DNA from: Bacillota bacterium
GTDB taxonomy: Bacteria > Bacillota > Clostridia > Peptostreptococcales > Anaerovoracaceae
Assembly: GCA_029266295.1 (NCBI GenBank)
Contig: JAQSXD010000035.1
Coordinates: 1-14,806, forward strand
Length of the DNA stretch: 14,806 nt
Reading direction: 5' to 3'
How positions within the stretch are numbered: position 1 is the stretch's first letter; each line of letters opens with the position of its first letter. Positions 1 to 7,650 of this stretch are shown here, in pieces. The notes beneath the pieces were generated by a model. That model ran no database searches. It was given only the letters and a program-made list of their open reading frames with translations, and had not been told where the DNA came from. The translations under genes were made by a program, and so were the position numbers.

Positions 1-45
1 ACCAGAACCCTCTCCCCTAAAGTCCGGGAGCCGCAGGAGTTTTAA
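1..45 (+). CDS. Possible 3' end of an upstream gene (partial)
   Basis: Frame 1 is open from the window edge to a TAA at 43-45 and would encode a 14-residue tail ending KVREPQEF. The piece is too short to assign to a family, and an open frame of this length is expected by chance. It is listed because the next gene starts 93 bases later on the same strand, and because the stop region is duplicated in tandem just downstream. Confidence 0.25.
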   Translation, partial: TRTLSPKVREPQEF

Positions 46-60
46 GAAGGAGTTTTAAAA
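35..60. repeat. 13-bp tandem duplication, two copies
   Basis: AGGAGTTTTAAGA (35-47) is followed directly by AGGAGTTTTAAAA (48-60), with one mismatch. It covers the possible stop codon of the upstream frame. It looks like simple slippage and no function is evident. Confidence 0.6.
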
Positions 61-66
61 ATTCGT

Positions 67-95
67 TTGCATTTCATTTTAAAGCATTGTATGGT
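67..95 (+). promoter_or_regulatory. Weak candidate promoter for the GyrI-like gene
   Basis: TTGCAT (67-72) and TATGGT (90-95) are separated by 17 bases and lie about 45 bases before the start codon at 139. The -35 matches the sigma-A consensus at only three of six bases and the -10 at four of six. The call rests mainly on spacing and position, and transcription could also come from further upstream. Confidence 0.3.
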
Positions 96-138
96 GAAAA
101 AGGACCGGTTACTAAAATGAAAAAGAGGAACCCACACC

Positions 139-783
139 ATGAACTCAAATGAGAATGAGAATGTGAATATGAACGCGAACATGAAAATCGAAACGATTCA
201 CCCCTGCCCCATTGCATATGTCAGGCAAACTGGAGCGTATGGAAAAGATAACATTCGCGCGATGGAACAGCTTAAGCAATGGGCGAGAAACAACGGCCTC
301 ATGAACGGCAAAACGGTAATTTTCGGCATCCCACAGGATAACCCGCAAATAACTGCACCTGAGTATTGCCGTTATGATGCCTGCATTGCCCTTGTCGAGG
401 AACCCCTTGGTGCAAAGGAGGCGGAGTACTCCAAACACGTTCCGGCTGACGATACGACGTCTGCCAAACAAATTCCGGCTGGCGGTACGACGCCTTCCAA
501 GCAAATTCCATCTGGCGATACAATGCACAGCCAACAGGCCTCAGAGGATAGCAAAGTCCAGTATGGAGAACTCCCCGGAGGAACGTATGCTGTTTTTACC
601 GTGAGTCACACCGCAGAGGCGGTGGCGCAGGCTTGGATAGAAATCTTTGCTCTAATATCCGCCAGCGGATCCATTCCTGACCTATCACGCCCGATTTTAG
701 AGCGGTATCATGCTGGACTGGTTGCAGAGCACCTCTGCGAAATCTGCGTGCCAATCACTGAAGAAAGACGGAGAATAAAATGA
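139..783 (+). CDS. GyrI-like small-molecule-binding (effector-binding) domain protein
   Basis: The protein has 214 residues. Residues 15-89 (from MKIETIHPCPIAYVRQTG to the IALVEEP strand) and 140-208 (YGELPGGTYAVF onward to EICVPI) resemble the two halves of a GyrI/SbmC-like effector-binding fold, as found alone or at the C-terminus of AraC and MerR regulators. No DNA-binding domain is present, so it is a stand-alone ligand-binding or toxin-antagonist-type protein. A hydrophilic insert (about 90-139) splits the halves and contains three 11-residue repeats. The first 14 residues are Asn/Glu-rich. The start at 139 is chosen for AAGAGGA nine bases upstream; the Met at 181 lacks a ribosome binding site. 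The gene overlaps the methyltransferase start by four bases (ATGA), which points to one operon. The ligand is unknown. Confidence 0.8.
   Translation: MNSNENENVNMNANMKIETIHPCPIAYVRQTGAYGKDNIRAMEQLKQWARNNGLMNGKTVIFGIPQDNPQITAPEYCRYDACIALVEEPLGAKEAEYSKHVPADDTTSAKQIPAGGTTPSKQIPSGDTMHSQQASEDSKVQYGELPGGTYAVFTVSHTAEAVAQAWIEIFALISASGSIPDLSRPILERYHAGLVAEHLCEICVPITEERRRIK
433..531 (+). repeat. 33-bp in-frame tandem repeat, three copies, inside the GyrI-like gene
   Basis: Three diverged 33-bp units (433-465, 466-498, 499-531) encode KHVPADDTTSA, KQIPAGGTTPS and KQIPSGDTMHS. They sit in the loop between the two halves of the effector-binding fold and keep the reading frame. The divergence between units suggests the expansion is not recent. 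Confidence 0.8.
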
Positions 784-1298
784 ACGGAGCTCTTTTGTTA
801 ATTCCATTGCTGCTAATCAGGTTCGGCCTTTTAGGAGTATTGGACAAGGATGGATTAAAGCGGGCAGCTCACTTTGCCCCCCTGGTTGGAATGGAAAAAA
901 CAGCATACTGGATTTATCAGATTTCAAATACAGGATTCTTTGTCTATCTATTCTTCCTTAAAATTAAGGCGGATTCCGATTGGTTTTATGCAGGCCGTGC
1001 AATATTCGGGTTGGGCGTCTTGCTGTGTCTTGCGTCTGTATTAGCCTTTGCGCACCCTGCTGGAAATGGCATCAATAGCAGCGGGTTCTACCGGATTTCC
1101 CGCAATCCCATGTATGTTGCCTTCTTTGTCTACTTTTTAGGCTGTGTACTGCTTACCCGGTCAATACCTCTGCTGGCAATACTGATGGTATTTCAAGTGT
1201 CAGCTCATTGGATTATTCTGTCTGAAGAACGATGGTGCATCAGGGAATTTGGGGCAGAGTACAGAAATTATATGAGTAGAGTAAGACGCTATCTCTAA
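780..1298 (+). CDS. Isoprenylcysteine carboxyl methyltransferase-like integral membrane protein
   Basis: The protein has 172 residues with hydrophobic segments at about 1-19, 45-61, 70-91 and 111-147. The family signature is in the C-terminal third: GFYRISRNPMY (102-112), where Arg and Asn-Pro match the RxxR(H/N)P motif, then SEERWCIREFGAEYRNY (148-164), which matches the E-E-R...FG.EY..Y S-adenosylmethionine-binding motif of the ICMT/PEMT superfamily. Bacterial members methylate small or lipidic substrates and most are uncharacterised, so the substrate is left open. It starts inside the stop codon of the GyrI-like gene and is probably translated with it. The last nine codons (1272-1298) are repeated at 14525-14551. 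No plus-strand T-tract terminator follows, as if the original transcription unit continued. Confidence 0.82.
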   Translation: MNGALLLIPLLLIRFGLLGVLDKDGLKRAAHFAPLVGMEKTAYWIYQISNTGFFVYLFFLKIKADSDWFYAGRAIFGLGVLLCLASVLAFAHPAGNGINSSGFYRISRNPMYVAFFVYFLGCVLLTRSIPLLAILMVFQVSAHWIILSEERWCIREFGAEYRNYMSRVRRYL

Positions 1299-1299
1299 A
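1272..1299 (+). repeat. 28-bp direct repeat, left copy (att-like, 3' end of the methyltransferase gene)
   Basis: This segment encodes MSRVRRYL and the stop. It matches 14525-14552 at 26 of 28 bases. The two differences are AGA versus AAA (Arg to Lys) and CGC versus CGT (silent). Identity starts abruptly at ATGAGTA and ends just after the stop codon. A duplicated gene 3' end flanking accessory genes is the usual mark of site-specific island integration. Confidence 0.7.
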
Positions 1300-1340
1300 T
1301 CTCGGTATAAAAATCATGCTCTTGAAAGGAATATGCCGCG

Positions 1341-1373
1341 AAAAAGAGGGAAGGCTGCGGAAGCCTTCCCTCT
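1341..1373 (-). terminator. Rho-independent terminator of the sugar operon
   Basis: A perfect 12-bp stem (1345-1356 with 1362-1373) encloses a five-base loop. On the minus strand the stem is followed by TTTT immediately after the arm. It begins seven bases past the stop codon of the substrate-binding protein gene, so it ends the seven-gene minus-strand operon. On the plus strand the stem is followed by GATTTCC, a poor T-tract, so it is unlikely to end the methyltransferase transcript efficiently. Confidence 0.9.
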
Positions 1374-1379
1374 GATTTC

Positions 1380-2387
1380 CTATAAATACTGATCCACATT
1401 GTCTTTGGTAATCAGTACAAATGGAATGTTAGTATTTTTCTCGTATGTTTCTCCGCTGGCAATCTGAAACGCAACATCAACGCTGCCCGTCCCCTGCCCA
1501 TTTGCATCCTGCAGAACGGTTGCATCAAGTTCACCTGCCTGAACACTCAGCTTGGCATCCTCAATAGCGTCAACGCTGACAATCACAATATCATCCTTCC
1601 GTCCGGCATTAATAACAGCGTTCAGCGCACCCATTCCCATATTGTCGTTTTCCGCTGCAATTGCACTGATATCCGGATATTTTTGAAGCCAATCTTCTGT
1701 GATGCGCATGGCCTCTTCCCGCAGCCATTTGCCGCTCAGTGATTCAAGAACTGTGGCGCCCTCTTCCTTATAGATCGTGTTCTTTAACCCTTGGTCACGA
1801 TCGATTTGAGCAGAGTTTCCAATGTCTCCTTCCAATTGCAGGACATTCCCTTTTGCGTTTCCTTTGCCGCCTAATTGATCGGCAATAAAATTGCCCATAA
1901 TCTCACCGGCTTCCACATCATTTGATCCCACAAAAGCTGTGGCGTCCTCAACGTTACTCGTCTTTGAATTAACGATTACGATGGGTATGCCCGCTTCTTT
2001 GCATTTGTCAACAATGGGAGCGCAGCCGTTGGCATCTACCGGACTCATGATGATGACACTCACACCCATGGCAATCATGTCATCGGCTTGATTGAGCTGT
2101 TTTTGAACGTCAGTGTCAGCGTCAACCTGTAAGAAGTCCGCAATTTTCCCGCAAGACTTCAGTTCCGCCAATGCGGTGTCCTGAGCTGCGTTTAATAGAA
2201 TTTGATACTGGTCAGAACGTGATTTCTGGAGGATTCCAATTTTAATCGCCGATCCATCCTTTGCTGCTTCGCCATCTGCATCCCCACTCGCGCCGCACCC
2301 GGATAATAGTGAGAGGGTCATGGCCAGTACTAATAATACGGTGGTTAATTTTCTCGTCATTCTTCTTCCTACCCTTAACTTCTTCAT
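1380..2387 (-). CDS. Sugar ABC transporter substrate-binding lipoprotein (RbsB/LacI-type fold)
   Basis: The 335-residue protein has a lipoprotein signal: a basic N-terminus, a hydrophobic stretch (about 14-28) and lipobox LLSGC with Cys31 as the lipidated residue. The mature part is a two-lobed periplasmic-binding-protein type 1 fold; DADTDVQKQLNQADDMIAMG, IIMSPVDANG and GNVLQLEGDIGNS are typical of the ribose/galactose-binding group. The start at 2387 is chosen for AGGAGG at 2395-2400, seven bases upstream. A second in-frame ATG at 2358-2360 with AGGAAG upstream would give a shorter, more typical signal peptide and remains possible. The gene lies 52 bases after the permease gene and is the last of the operon. 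Aromatic residues that stack on ribose in RbsB are not evident in the first lobe (KSRSDQYQ), so the ligand cannot be inferred. Confidence 0.92.
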   Translation of the reverse strand: MKKLRVGRRMTRKLTTVLLVLAMTLSLLSGCGASGDADGEAAKDGSAIKIGILQKSRSDQYQILLNAAQDTALAELKSCGKIADFLQVDADTDVQKQLNQADDMIAMGVSVIIMSPVDANGCAPIVDKCKEAGIPIVIVNSKTSNVEDATAFVGSNDVEAGEIMGNFIADQLGGKGNAKGNVLQLEGDIGNSAQIDRDQGLKNTIYKEEGATVLESLSGKWLREEAMRITEDWLQKYPDISAIAAENDNMGMGALNAVINAGRKDDIVIVSVDAIEDAKLSVQAGELDATVLQDANGQGTGSVDVAFQIASGETYEKNTNIPFVLITKDNVDQYL

Positions 2388-2394
2388 ACTTCTT

Positions 2395-2400
2395 CCTCCT
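2395..2400 (-). promoter_or_regulatory. Strong ribosome binding site of the substrate-binding protein gene
   Basis: AGGAGG lies seven bases before the ATG at 2387. A full-strength site for the last gene of the operon fits the need for more binding protein than permease. Confidence 0.75.
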
Positions 2401-2439
2401 CAAACGATAATCTTATGGAAAGACAATCTGTCATTCGCA

Positions 2440-3417
2440 TCATTTGCTTTTTCGGCGGCTAATCATAATATCCAAAATGACAGCCCCCAGTATAATAAAC
2501 CCCTTTACGATCTGCTGATAAAATGAAGAGACCCCCATCAAATTCATTCCGTTATTGATTACGCCGATCATAAGAATCCCTATAACGGTCCCGGGAATGG
2601 TTCCGATGCCTCCATTCAAACTAGAGCCGCCGATCACCACCGCCGCGATGGCATCCAGCTCATAACCCACTCCAATGGACGGTTGCCCTGCATTGACCCG
2701 GGAGGTCAAAATGACACCGGCAATTCCTGTAAAGATCCCCATCATCATGTACGTCAGCAGCTTAATTTTGAACACATTCACCCCTGAAGCCACAGCAGTA
2801 TGTAGATTGCCGCCAATTGCATAGACATACTGCCCATATTTCGTACGGCTGAGCAAAACAAACCCAATGAAGGCAATGCTGATCAATACAATAATAGAAT
2901 AGGGAATCGCACCCAATAATTTGCCTTGCCCGATCTCCTTAAATGCGTTGCTCGTTAGAACATAAGATTTGCCATCGCTGATCACATAAGCGGCTCCTCT
3001 GAAAATAAGCTGTGTACCAAGGGTAACCACAAAGGGAAACATATCAAATTTGGATATGATATATCCATTAAATAATCCAATCAATCCACATGCGACAGCA
3101 GCCAAAACCACAGCAAATACCACATTGCCTGGATTTGCAGCCAGCACAGCACCGGTTACAACAGAGGCAACCGCGATCATCGAGCCAATGGACAAATCAA
3201 TTCCGCCGCTGATGATGATGAACGTCATGCCGATGGCAATGATCCCATTGATACTGATCTGGTTCAGAACATTGATTGTGTTCTGCAGTGTCCGAAAGGT
3301 AGGGCTTGCGATCAGCAGAAAGACAATCATGAAAACCAGGATCATCAAAATCCCGTATTTTCTGGTGAATAACGCCAAATCGAAAGACTGCTCTGTCTGT
3401 TTTGCTTGCATACTCAT
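2440..3417 (-). CDS. Sugar ABC transporter permease (RbsC/BPD_transp_2 family)
   Basis: The 325-residue, highly hydrophobic protein has about eight to ten membrane segments. Family hallmarks are IISGGIDLSIGS in the N-terminal half and a conserved block from GQPSIGVGYELDAIAAVVIGG through GTIPGTVIG and NNGMNLMGVSSFYQ in the C-terminal half, all typical of ribose-type (CUT2) importers. It should form the homodimeric channel that works with the adjacent ATPase and lipoprotein. The start at 3417 has GGAGGTGA (3421-3428) three bases upstream and overlaps the ATPase stop codon by four bases (ATGA), so translation is coupled. Confidence 0.93.
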   Translation of the reverse strand: MSMQAKQTEQSFDLALFTRKYGILMILVFMIVFLLIASPTFRTLQNTINVLNQISINGIIAIGMTFIIISGGIDLSIGSMIAVASVVTGAVLAANPGNVVFAVVLAAVACGLIGLFNGYIISKFDMFPFVVTLGTQLIFRGAAYVISDGKSYVLTSNAFKEIGQGKLLGAIPYSIIVLISIAFIGFVLLSRTKYGQYVYAIGGNLHTAVASGVNVFKIKLLTYMMMGIFTGIAGVILTSRVNAGQPSIGVGYELDAIAAVVIGGSSLNGGIGTIPGTVIGILMIGVINNGMNLMGVSSFYQQIVKGFIILGAVILDIMISRRKSK

Positions 3418-4937
3418 TTGTCACCTCCGAGTGCCTTGTTTAATATCATTTCCTGCAAATTGATTCCCTCACAAATTTCAGATCGATGGAATTGTCCATT
3501 GAGCCTTCCCTCATGGACGACCAGAATCCGATCGCTCATGCCGATTACTTCTTCCATCTCTGATGAAATCATAATAATTGCCATGCCCTCTGCGGCGAAT
3601 TGGCACATTAGTTTATAAATTTCATGTTTGGCACCAATGTCAATCCCTCGAGTCGGTTCATCAAGAATCATTAATTTTGGCGACGCCATCATCCATTTGG
3701 CGAGAATTACTTTTTGCTGATTTCCGCCGGAGAGGCTTACCGCTTCAACCGAAAGGCTGGACGCCTTGACGGATAATTTCTTTGCATACTCTGAAATTTT
3801 CGCATTGTTTGCCTTATGGTTGATGAATAAACGACGCTGTTGCTTCTTTAGGTTTGGCAGGCCAATATTCTCATACAAACTGCGGCAAAGAACCAGACCA
3901 TATTTTTTCCGATCTTCTGTGACCATGGCAATCCCATGGTCAATGGCTTCTGCAGTGCTCCGTATGGTTAAGGGCTTACCGCACCATATGATTTCACCGG
4001 AGTCATAGGGATCAAGGCCAAAGATGGATTTCATAATCTCACTTCGTCCTGCACCGACCAGGCCTGCGAAGCCGAGGATCTCACCCGCCCTGACTTCAAA
4101 ACTGATCTCCTGAAACACACCGTTCCTTGTCAGTCCCTCCACTTTTAAAACGACTTCCCCTTGCCGCACCGGAACCTTGTCGAAGACATCAGATAGTTCA
4201 CGTCCCACCATCATTTTAATGAGCGCCGGGCGATTGATTTCTGAAATCTCTCTGGTGCCGATATATCTTCCATCTCTAAAAACCGTTACCCGATCACAGA
4301 TCCTGGCGATTTCCTCCATGCGGTGAGAAATATAGATAATGCTGATGCCCCTCTCTTTTAATTCTGCTATGGTTCGAAACAAATTTTCTGTCTCGTCTGC
4401 GTCCAGAGAGGAAGTGGGTTCATCCATAATTACAATTTTGGCGTTGAACGTTACCGCTTTGATGATTTCCACCATTTGCATCTGGGCTATGGTTAATTCA
4501 ATCATTTTGACTTGTGGGCTGATGTTCATGCCATACTTTTTCAGAATAGCGGCAGCTTCCTGATTCATCTTCTTCCGATCAACCAGTAACCCGCGAAACC
4601 GTGTAGGCTCGCGATTTAAGAAAATGTTTTCCGCAATGGTCATATGTAAAATTGGATTCAGCTCCTGGTATATCATGCTGACACCGGCATCAATTGCTTC
4701 AGCAGGGTTTTCAAAACAAACTGGTTTTCCGTCAAACAGAACCTCTCCCCTGTCTGCTTTCAATTGCCCTGCAGCAATTTTCATCAAGGTGGATTTTCCC
4801 GCCCCGTTTTCACCCATCAAAGCATGAACCTCACCGCACCGAACCTGAAGCTGAACATCATCCAATGCCAAAGTACCCGGAAACTGCTTTGTGATTCCCA
4901 TCATCTCCAGCAAAAAGGCACTTTCAAGGTTAGACAT
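3414..4937 (-). CDS. Sugar ABC transporter ATP-binding protein with two nucleotide-binding domains (RbsA/MglA-type)
   Basis: The 507-residue protein carries two ABC domains, as usual for CUT2 sugar importers. Domain 1 has Walker A GENGAGKST (42-50), a family-typical signature region around LTIAQMQMVE (148-157) and Walker B IVIMDEPTSSLD (168-179). Domain 2 has the degenerate Walker A GAGRSE (295-300) seen in this family, LSGGNQQK (402-409) and Walker B LMILDEPTRG (422-431). The start at 4937 has AAGGGA about eight bases upstream and lies 17 bases after the hydrolase stop. It powers import by the neighbouring permease. One small departure is Met in AQMQM, where Gln (AQQQM) is usual. Confidence 0.94.
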   Translation of the reverse strand: MSNLESAFLLEMMGITKQFPGTLALDDVQLQVRCGEVHALMGENGAGKSTLMKIAAGQLKADRGEVLFDGKPVCFENPAEAIDAGVSMIYQELNPILHMTIAENIFLNREPTRFRGLLVDRKKMNQEAAAILKKYGMNISPQVKMIELTIAQMQMVEIIKAVTFNAKIVIMDEPTSSLDADETENLFRTIAELKERGISIIYISHRMEEIARICDRVTVFRDGRYIGTREISEINRPALIKMMVGRELSDVFDKVPVRQGEVVLKVEGLTRNGVFQEISFEVRAGEILGFAGLVGAGRSEIMKSIFGLDPYDSGEIIWCGKPLTIRSTAEAIDHGIAMVTEDRKKYGLVLCRSLYENIGLPNLKKQQRRLFINHKANNAKISEYAKKLSVKASSLSVEAVSLSGGNQQKVILAKWMMASPKLMILDEPTRGIDIGAKHEIYKLMCQFAAEGMAIIMISSEMEEVIGMSDRILVVHEGRLNGQFHRSEICEGINLQEMILNKALGGDK

Positions 4938-4954
4938 TCCTGTTTCCCTTCTTT

Positions 4955-5770
4955 CTATTGCTTAATTTCGTACTGTTTCAAAAATGTTTCTAAATATTGT
5001 TGCACGTCTTTTCTGTGTTGATTACTGTCAATCGTTTTCGGGGTCAGTTCTTTATATTCTACCTGGAGGATTCCATCCGCCAGTGCCTTTCCGTATTCCA
5101 TTGGATGTACCGGGTCCATACTGTTTGCCATAACCAGAACTGGAGTTTTAATATTCTTCCATAAACGCCGATCCAGACATGGCTGGTCTGCGGGCATAGC
5201 CAGATATTTGACGGCAGTAGTTTTTGCATGAGGATAATCAAAATAGCTCAGAAACGATTCTGCGGCAGCGGGTGATTTCCGTGCCAGTTCCAAGTATGGT
5301 TCATATGTTGCGAGCATATAGCGACCGATCTGCGGTTCCATACCACAAATCAACCTGGCAACCTCACGAAACAGATCTCTGATTTCCGGATTCATGGGCT
5401 GATCCAGCCAGGCTGGCCGTGAAAATACACTGCCTGTGGTTCGGCTGGGATAACGCAGAACGAAATTTAATGACACTGCCGCGCCCATGGAAATGCCTCC
5501 AATAATTGCTTTCTCCAAATTGAGATGGTCTAGAAATGCTGCCAAATCACTGCCAAAGGTTTCAAAACCGAGTTTTTCCTCAGGCCCAATCTCATTTGTT
5601 TCACCATGCCCTCGAAAATCGAAACTGAGAAGCCGGATGCCCGCGGGAGGAATAAAGATATTTTGAATTTGTTCCGTGCTTCCCCCCAAGCCATGTTGAA
5701 AGACGAAGGGAGTGCCTTCCCCAAGATCAATGTAATGAAACCGAATGCCCTCATGAATGAAATAGGCCAT
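4955..5770 (-). CDS. Alpha/beta-hydrolase, possible sugar lactonase or esterase
   Basis: With the start at 5770 the protein has 271 residues and begins MAYFIHEG. It shows the alpha/beta-hydrolase pattern: oxyanion-hole segment FQHGLGGS (24-31), nucleophile elbow GISMG with Ser94 (92-96), an acid-strand Asp219 in ANSMDPVHP, and His252 in SNQHRKDV as the likely catalytic His. The overall form resembles 3-oxoadipate enol-lactonase-like enzymes. In an operon with a sugar dehydrogenase a lactonase that opens the oxidation product is plausible, but this is inference; it could equally cleave an ester or aryl substituent. An upstream in-frame ATG at 5854 would add 28 residues that lie entirely within the isomerase gene and lack a ribosome binding site, whereas GGAGG sits nine bases before 5770. 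The gap to the isomerase stop is four bases. Confidence 0.88.
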   Translation of the reverse strand: MAYFIHEGIRFHYIDLGEGTPFVFQHGLGGSTEQIQNIFIPPAGIRLLSFDFRGHGETNEIGPEEKLGFETFGSDLAAFLDHLNLEKAIIGGISMGAAVSLNFVLRYPSRTTGSVFSRPAWLDQPMNPEIRDLFREVARLICGMEPQIGRYMLATYEPYLELARKSPAAAESFLSYFDYPHAKTTAVKYLAMPADQPCLDRRLWKNIKTPVLVMANSMDPVHPMEYGKALADGILQVEYKELTPKTIDSNQHRKDVQQYLETFLKQYEIKQ

Positions 5771-5774
5771 GCAC

Positions 5775-6623
5775 TTATTCCTCCGTTTCCAGCCGTTCGA
5801 GCTGTTTCCGGAGAAAAGCCAAACTTTCAGGAACCTGAGCTTCCGAAAGACCATGAAGGATCAGGGGTCCCTGAAAGCTGCAATCCTTTAATAAGTTCAG
5901 GTACGTCCTGTAATCCAGCATGCCTTTGCCTGCTGCTACGAATTCCGGCTTCGCTCCATCTTTTGCAAGATCTTTGGCGTGGGCAATCACGATATCATCC
6001 GCCAGCAGTTCAAAGGCATTGTTCAAGATCGAGGTCATTTTTTTTGCCTCTCCGGCATGAAACAAATTGGCACCGTCCATGATGATTTTCAGATTTGGCG
6101 ACTGCATTTCATTAAGGAGCTTTCTTGCCTTACCTGCGCTGTTGATCACGTTGGAGACCTCTGGTTCAATTGCTAACGTAATCTTGTGATCCTCGGCAAT
6201 CTGCAAGGCCGTACCCATGGTTACACACAGATCATGCCAGGCATCGGGCAAATCATTGTCAGGATGCTGCTTCCACATACTGGTTTCATTGCGTGAACCG
6301 GTGCATAACGTAATCACCGAGGTTCCTATTGGCAAACATGACCTAGCCAGTTCGGCGAGACGCTTGAGTCCGATCCGGCGGTGACTGACATCAGGATGAA
6401 TCATATTGAAGGTTCCTGAAACAGCAGCAATTGCAACACCATATTTTACGGAAGCCTTTTGAATACGATCTGTCATATCCTGTGAAATGGTATCCGGCAT
6501 AGAGGTAGGTCCGATGCAGGCCATGTTAAACTGTGTCTGTTTCAAACCCTGACGCTGTATTGCTGCAAATACTTCTTCAACACTAGTGCGGGTAAATGTC
6601 TTGGCAAATATCCCTATCTGCAT
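5775..6623 (-). CDS. Sugar phosphate isomerase/epimerase family protein (AP-endonuclease-2-like TIM barrel)
   Basis: The 282-residue protein starts MQIGIFAKTF, a first barrel strand usual for this family. Likely metal ligands are in AIEPE (Glu153), IMDGAN (Asp183) and IAHAKD (His215). The fourth ligand in D-tagatose-3-epimerase-like enzymes is a Glu after a G-P-L-x-I strand; here that strand reads QGPLILHGLSE, with His257 at the expected place and Glu261 nearby. Family members act as keto-sugar epimerases, inosose dehydratases or keto-glycoside-processing enzymes, so the reaction cannot be fixed from sequence. Together with the Gfo/Idh dehydrogenase it suggests processing of an oxidised sugar. 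AAAGGAG (6630-6636) lies six bases before the start. The gap to the kinase gene is 24 bases. Confidence 0.86.
   Translation of the reverse strand: MQIGIFAKTFTRTSVEEVFAAIQRQGLKQTQFNMACIGPTSMPDTISQDMTDRIQKASVKYGVAIAAVSGTFNMIHPDVSHRRIGLKRLAELARSCLPIGTSVITLCTGSRNETSMWKQHPDNDLPDAWHDLCVTMGTALQIAEDHKITLAIEPEVSNVINSAGKARKLLNEMQSPNLKIIMDGANLFHAGEAKKMTSILNNAFELLADDIVIAHAKDLAKDGAKPEFVAAGKGMLDYRTYLNLLKDCSFQGPLILHGLSEAQVPESLAFLRKQLERLETEE
5780..5784 (-). promoter_or_regulatory. Ribosome binding site that fixes the hydrolase start
   Basis: GGAGG nine bases before the ATG at 5770 lies inside the last codons of the isomerase gene. It supports the shorter hydrolase start over the in-frame ATG at 5854 and suggests coupled translation of the two genes. 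Confidence 0.75.
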
Positions 6624-6647
6624 ATCGATCTCCTTTCAGTTCATGAA

Positions 6648-7601
6648 TCAGGTGTTGCTGCGGGCTAAATAACAGGCTCCCATAACACCTGCATCAATTC
6701 CCAGTTCGCCCGTCACAATCCTGCAGTGCTGAATCGGATGCATCAGGGTGTTTTCGACCTGCTCTCGAGCCCGACCTAAAATCCGCTCCCCTAATTGCGA
6801 CACGCCACCACTGATAATGATGATTTCCGGGTTAAATAGATTGATCAGGTTTACCATCCCGATGCTTAATTTCTTTGCAAAGATTTCAACAGCCTGTTTG
6901 GCAGCCGCATCCTCTTCATCCCACGCCTTACTAATCATTTCGCCGGTGATTGCATCCTGATTTCCAGATGCATACGCAAGAAGCAGCGAATCGGGATGAT
7001 CCTTGATTCTTTCCCGCGCGTACCGTATGAGTGCAGCAGCGGAGCAGCAGCTTTCAAAACAGCCACGCTTACCGCAGGAACACTTTTCGCCATTGGTTTC
7101 GATGATCATATGCCCTGCCTCAGCTGCGACATGAGATGCTCCGTGCAGTATGTTTCCGTCAATAATAATTCCGCTGCCCAGCCCAGTCCCAAGCGTCAGA
7201 AGCAGAATGTTGCCACAGCCCCGGCCCGCACCAAAATGCATTTCACCCAAGGCGTTGATATTTCCATCATTCTCTGTATATACGGGGATGTTGAAATACT
7301 CCTCCAGCCATTTCCCTGCATCCACATCGGTCCAAAATAAGTTGGCCGCATTTAAGACAAGATTCATCCGGCTGTCAATCAAGCCCGGAACGCCAAGGCC
7401 AATTCCAAGGACATCTCCCATGTTAGTCTTTGATTCAGCCGCCATGGATTCTATCAAATTGATAATTTCGGAAAAGACTGATTCCGGATTTTTATTCTGA
7501 GGTGTCGGCGCACTCTTGCTGATAACCGGCTGCAGGGTTTCATTCATAATCATCCCTTTGATATTTGTACCGCCCAGATCAATTCCAACATAATACTTCA
7601 T
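6648..7601 (-). CDS. ROK-family sugar kinase
   Basis: The 317-residue protein has the ROK family features in order: phosphate-binding DLGGTNIKG (8-16), the active-site segment ENDGN with catalytic-base Asp112, LTLGTGLGSG (135-144) for ATP, EAGHMI (161-166) with Glu161 and His164, and CSCGKRGCFE (174-183), whose three Cys with His164 form the structural zinc site. The C-terminal GVSQLGE region is also typical. It should phosphorylate a hexose or related sugar in the cytoplasm. There is no N-terminal DNA-binding domain, so it is a kinase rather than a ROK repressor. The ribosome binding site is moderate (AAGAGG). The gene lies 49 bases after the dehydrogenase gene in the same operon. Substrate specificity cannot be read from the sequence. 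Confidence 0.92.
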   Translation of the reverse strand: MKYYVGIDLGGTNIKGMIMNETLQPVISKSAPTPQNKNPESVFSEIINLIESMAAESKTNMGDVLGIGLGVPGLIDSRMNLVLNAANLFWTDVDAGKWLEEYFNIPVYTENDGNINALGEMHFGAGRGCGNILLLTLGTGLGSGIIIDGNILHGASHVAAEAGHMIIETNGEKCSCGKRGCFESCCSAAALIRYARERIKDHPDSLLLAYASGNQDAITGEMISKAWDEEDAAAKQAVEIFAKKLSIGMVNLINLFNPEIIIISGGVSQLGERILGRAREQVENTLMHPIQHCRIVTGELGIDAGVMGACYLARSNT

Positions 7602-7650
7602 TCACTTAGCCTCTTAATAGATTTCATTGATTTAACCTCTTTTTATGAGC

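Noticed and set aside
1300..1340. Short terminal inverted repeats of a transposon at the inner edges of the 28-bp direct repeats
   Set aside because: The sequences just inside the two repeat copies (after 1299 and before 14525) show no matching inverted repeats, so a transposon with inverted ends is not supported.
4034..4056. Degenerate second Walker A (GAGRSE) in the ABC ATPase taken as an inactivating mutation
   Set aside because: Loss of the Lys in the second nucleotide-binding domain is a normal feature of RbsA/MglA-type ATPases.
5771..5854. N-terminal extension of the alpha/beta hydrolase to an ATG at 5854
   Set aside because: It would overlap the isomerase gene by 80 bases without a ribosome binding site, while the ATG at 5770 has GGAGG and gives a normal N-terminus.
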